Shown: one piece after another, positions 37,212 through 39,739 of the stretch
How positions within the stretch are numbered: position 1 is the first letter of the stretch
Layout of the letters: the number at the start of each line of letters is the position of its first letter
Assembly: GCA_945901765.1 (NCBI GenBank)
Contig: CAMDLO010000001.1
Location: forward strand, 1 to 39,739
From: Cyanobium sp. NIES-981
GTDB lineage: Bacteria > Cyanobacteriota > Cyanobacteriia > PCC-6307 > Cyanobiaceae
Reading direction: 5' to 3'
Length of the DNA stretch: 39,739 nt
Position numbers and translations under genes: made by a program
Notes under the pieces: generated by a model
Databases searched by the model: none
What the model saw: the letters and a program-made list of their open reading frames with translations, nothing else
Told to the model about the DNA's origin: nothing

Positions 37212-37955
37212 ATGGCTACCAGTCCATCCTTGGCCAAGAAATTTCTCGCCGAGCTGTTCGGTACGTTCTGGCTTGTCTTCGGAGGCTGCGGCAGCGCCGT
37301 TCTGGCAGCGGCGTTCCCTTACAGCGAAGCGGCCACCAACCCATTCGGCCTTGGCTTTCTGGGTGTTTCCCTGGCATTCGGCCTCACCCTGCTCACCATG
37401 GCCTACGCGATCGGGCACATCTCCGGTTGCCACATCAACCCGGCTGTGAGCTTCGGCCTGTGGGCCGGCGGCCGGTTTCCAGGCTCCCAGATGGTGACCT
37501 ATGTGGTGGCCCAGGTGCTCGGCGCCATCATCGCCGGCGGCTTCATCTACCTGATCGCCAGTGGCCGCGATGGCTTTGCTCTCACCGGCAGCAACCCTCT
37601 GGCGACCAACGGCTGGGGAGCCCATTCCCCAGGCGGCTACGGCTTCTATGCGGCCCTGGTGATTGAGGTGCTGCTCACCTTCTTCTTCCTGCTGGTGATC
37701 CTGGGCGCCACCGACAGGCTCGCCCCCAGTGGCTTCGCCGGGGTGCCGATCGGACTGGCCCTCACCCTGATCCATCTGATCAGCATCCCGGTCACCAATA
37801 CCTCGGTGAATCCGGCGCGCAGCACAGGTGTTGCCGTGTGGGCCGGCAGCGAGCACGTTGCTCAGCTGTGGTTGTTCTGGGTTGCTCCAATCGCCGGAGC
37901 CCTGTTGGCCGGCTGGGTCTACCGCAACCTGCTGCAGGACCGCCCCGCTGCCTGA
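37212..37955 (+). CDS. aqpZ: Aquaporin Z
   Basis: A six-helix water channel of the MIP family, 247 residues. Both NPA boxes are intact: HINPAVSFG (N76) and SVNPARSTG (N200, with R203 of the selectivity filter). His near LTLIHLIS is the usual AqpZ filter His. The filter residues point to a water channel rather than a glycerol facilitator. The start is ATG 37212 ([22 protein letters not shown]). It lies in an isolated position with long flanks. Confidence 0.95.
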   Translation: MATSPSLAKKFLAELFGTFWLVFGGCGSAVLAAAFPYSEAATNPFGLGFLGVSLAFGLTLLTMAYAIGHISGCHINPAVSFGLWAGGRFPGSQMVTYVVAQVLGAIIAGGFIYLIASGRDGFALTGSNPLATNGWGAHSPGGYGFYAALVIEVLLTFFFLLVILGATDRLAPSGFAGVPIGLALTLIHLISIPVTNTSVNPARSTGVAVWAGSEHVAQLWLFWVAPIAGALLAGWVYRNLLQDRPAA

Positions 37956-38015
37956 TCGATCAGCGGGGAGGGTTTCTGATCGGGCGGGTCGAGCCGGATG
38001 CGAGCAGCGGCCGCT

Positions 38016-39197
38016 TCAGCCTGAGGGTTGTGCTTTGAGGGCAGCCAACAGCTGATCGAGATCCGACGCTGTTGTGACGATGTGGGTGCAGGCCCGCAGA
38101 CAGCTCGGCTCATCCAGGCTGCGCAGCCAGATCGCCTCGCCCCCCAATCGCTCCACCAATCGTGCCGGGCTCTCCAGACCAGAGCCCGGCCGCGCCCGGA
38201 AACTCACCAGTCCGGCCGGAGGCGGCTCACTGAGAAGGCACTCCAGAGCGGAGATGTCCTGCAGTCCATGCCAGAGGCTTGACGCTTGTCTGCGAATGGT
38301 CGCAAGGCGCTCGACGGGGGATCCGGCGCCCTCCAGCAGCTGCAAGGAGCAATCCAGCCCCGCAAACAAGGGGATGCAGGAGGTGGCCACCTCGAAGCGG
38401 CGCCCATCGGCGTGAAAGCCGCCATGGCCATCAGTCTCCTGCTGCAGGCTGCGCCAGCCGATCAGGGTCGGTTGGGCTTCGGCCAGCAGCCGCTCCGAGA
38501 CGGCCACCACCCCCAGGCCCTCCGGGCCGCAGCACCACTTGTGGCCGGTGCAGGCGTAGATGTCCGCCGCTGCGGCCGCCTCCGCCACCGGAATCGAGCC
38601 CAGACTCTGGGCCCCGTCCACCAGCAGCCAGGGGGGAGTGGCCTGCAAGGCGAGCCGCTCGGCCACCCGCCCAATCGGCATCAGCTGGCCGGTGTTCCAG
38701 AGCAGATGGGACAGCACCACCAGACGCGTGCGGGGCTGGAGCTGCTGCTCCAGCCGCTCCAGTAGCCGCGTTTCAGCCTGGTCGACCGAACCTCTCAGAT
38801 CAGCCACCGCCAACCACTGCAACGCAAGCCGGTGGCGGCGGGCCAGCTCCCGGCAGGCCGCCACCACGCCCGGATGCTCACAGTCGCTGAGCAGCAGGAT
38901 GTCGCCCTCCTGCCAGGGCAACCCCCACAGGGGCAGCACACAACCGGAGGTGACGTTCTCAGTGAAGCTGAGCCGAGCTGTGGGCACTCCCAGCCATTGG
39001 GACAGGCGCTGCCGCAGCCTGGCCACCGTGGCCTCCACCGCCGGCCAGACGGCGGTGGTGAATGGACCGAGCTCCTGAATGGTGCGCCAGCAGGCCACGA
39101 TCGCGTCCAGCGATGGAGTCGGCAGAGGCCCCTGGCCGCCGTAGTTGAAATAAACCTTGTTCGCCAGGGCCGGCATCTGGGCCCTCAGCCGCACCAC
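38016..39197 (-). CDS. Class V aminotransferase / cysteine C-S lyase-like PLP enzyme
   Basis: PLP-dependent fold type I, class V. The PLP-binding Asp (LLVDGAQSLGSIPV) and the Schiff-base Lys (ACTGHKWCCGPEGLG) are clear. The N-terminal ALANKVYFNYGGQGPLP is typical of a cyanobacterial group that includes the cysteine/cystine lyase C-DES of Synechocystis (393 aa). Exact activity (lyase, desulfurase or isopenicillin N epimerase-like) is uncertain. The start is uncertain too. GTG 39197 gives about 393 residues and leaves room for divergent promoters. The frame stays open to ATG 39356 or 39428, which adds a Ser-rich tail overlapping the next gene's start. Confidence 0.82.
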   Translation of the reverse strand: MVRLRAQMPALANKVYFNYGGQGPLPTPSLDAIVACWRTIQELGPFTTAVWPAVEATVARLRQRLSQWLGVPTARLSFTENVTSGCVLPLWGLPWQEGDILLLSDCEHPGVVAACRELARRHRLALQWLAVADLRGSVDQAETRLLERLEQQLQPRTRLVVLSHLLWNTGQLMPIGRVAERLALQATPPWLLVDGAQSLGSIPVAEAAAAADIYACTGHKWCCGPEGLGVVAVSERLLAEAQPTLIGWRSLQQETDGHGGFHADGRRFEVATSCIPLFAGLDCSLQLLEGAGSPVERLATIRRQASSLWHGLQDISALECLLSEPPPAGLVSFRARPGSGLESPARLVERLGGEAIWLRSLDEPSCLRACTHIVTTASDLDQLLAALKAQPSG

Positions 39198-39354
39198 ATC
39201 TGCGGCAACGGCCTGCTGCCCCGGTGAGGCCGTTGAGACCTGGATAGGGTGCAGATCACCCAGGCCGGCACCCTGGTCGAGCAGGCTGCTGGTGCTACTG
39301 CTGATGCTGCTGCGGCGGCTCTTGTTAGGGCTGCCGGTATCACTCCTGAAATCC

Positions 39355-39739
39355 ATGAGTCTGCCCATCGATGCCATCATCAGTCCTGGCTGGGCCCGCA
39401 GCCTGAAGCGTTTCGCTGGCGGCACCACGGTGCACTACTGGCTGAACACCAAGGAGCAAAAGCTGGGGAACGGGATCAAGGCCGATCCCATCTCAGCGGC
39501 AGAGGCGGAATTCATCCGAGAGACCTTCAAGCGTGTCGACGCGCTGACGGGCTTGAGCCTGGTGGAAAAACAACGTCGCGGCCCCTCCGAAATCGATTTC
39601 TACAAAGTGCCTCGCTACAAATCGAGGAGCCTGATTGGCCAAACCACCAGGCGCAAAAGCTGGTTTGAGATCACCTGGAAAGACAGGAATGGCAAGGATA
39701 TGAACGGCAGCGAAAAATCCACCATCGTCCACGAGATCG
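39355..39739 (+). CDS. M10-type zinc metalloprotease, N-terminal part, cut by window edge
   Basis: The frame is open to the last base. From ATG 39355 it reads MSLPIDAIISPGWARSLKRF, then a domain typical of the serralysin/matrixin pro-catalytic region, with AEAEFIRETFKRVDALTGLSL. The last residues are STIVHEI, the beginning of an HExxH zinc motif. The rest of the enzyme lies beyond the window. The frame is also open upstream. ATG 39304 or GTG 39292 would add a Leu-rich hydrophobic segment (LLVLLLMLLRRLLLGLP), a possible export signal, so the start is uncertain. Type I secretion, typical of serralysins, would need no signal. Confidence 0.75.
   Translation, partial: MSLPIDAIISPGWARSLKRFAGGTTVHYWLNTKEQKLGNGIKADPISAAEAEFIRETFKRVDALTGLSLVEKQRRGPSEIDFYKVPRYKSRSLIGQTTRRKSWFEITWKDRNGKDMNGSEKSTIVHEI

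Overview
The window reads as about 40 kb of a GC-rich picocyanobacterial chromosome (Cyanobium / Synechococcus type). The evidence is the gene content and neighbourhoods: a clpR-clpP-ilvC-cobD block, a miaB-ddl-ftsQ-ftsZ block, panB beside a small SRP RNA, and a TrpC whose TTG start gives the picocyanobacterial N-terminus [10 protein letters not shown]. At least six HIP1 octamers (GCGATCGC), for example near 11265, 23669, 24573, 26205, 31332 and 35818, fit this. I saw no phage, transposase, integrase or CRISPR genes. Most of the window is housekeeping DNA with small accessory insertions.

Layout. 1-2354: the 3' part of a large secreted-type protein made of Calx-beta-like repeats. 2449-3231: three small proteins. 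3281-8030 (minus strand): cobD/cbiB, ilvC, clpP, clpR and a membrane PIN-TRAM protein. 8112-10140: hemW and panB, overlapping tail to tail by 146 bp. 10178-10672: the SRP RNA, then a gene-free stretch holding three tandem-repeat arrays. 10673-15800 (minus): miaB, ddl, a small membrane protein, ftsQ and ftsZ. 15899-18069: an enolase-superfamily epimerase coupled to a DUF1611 protein, which match the DgcA/DgcN route for D-glutamate. 18175-19383: an Asn-rich beta-helix protein abutting tRNA-His. 19540-22645: a three-gene translationally coupled unit of a DUF4359-like protein, a cytosine-deaminase-type amidohydrolase and a GlcD-type FAD oxidase.

22699-27944 (minus): murA, tRNA-Leu(CAA), argD, folC, an unknown protein and a pentapeptide-repeat protein. 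28069-33175 (plus): tRNA-Leu(CAG), a small conserved protein, a SPOUT methyltransferase, lpdA, trpC and a geranylgeranyl-reductase-like flavoprotein. rpsD follows on the minus strand with a clear terminator, then yidD, a glutaredoxin-like protein and murE on the plus strand. The right end holds an exported protein with a C-terminal anchor, aqpZ behind a repeat-rich leader, a class V aminotransferase, and the first 128 codons of an M10-type zinc metalloprotease that runs off the edge.

Functional themes. Cell wall and division genes recur (murA, murE, ddl, ftsQ, ftsZ), and the D-glutamate gene pair starts 98 bp from miaB at the head of the ddl-ftsZ cluster. Translational coupling by 4-5 base start/stop overlaps is common. 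Two tRNA-Leu genes lie directly in front of protein genes, one only 9 nt from the start codon. The most interesting unexplained items are the coupled deaminase-oxidase unit, the D-glutamate pair, the tandem 19-bp repeats behind ftsZ and the beta-helix gene that lacks an export signal.
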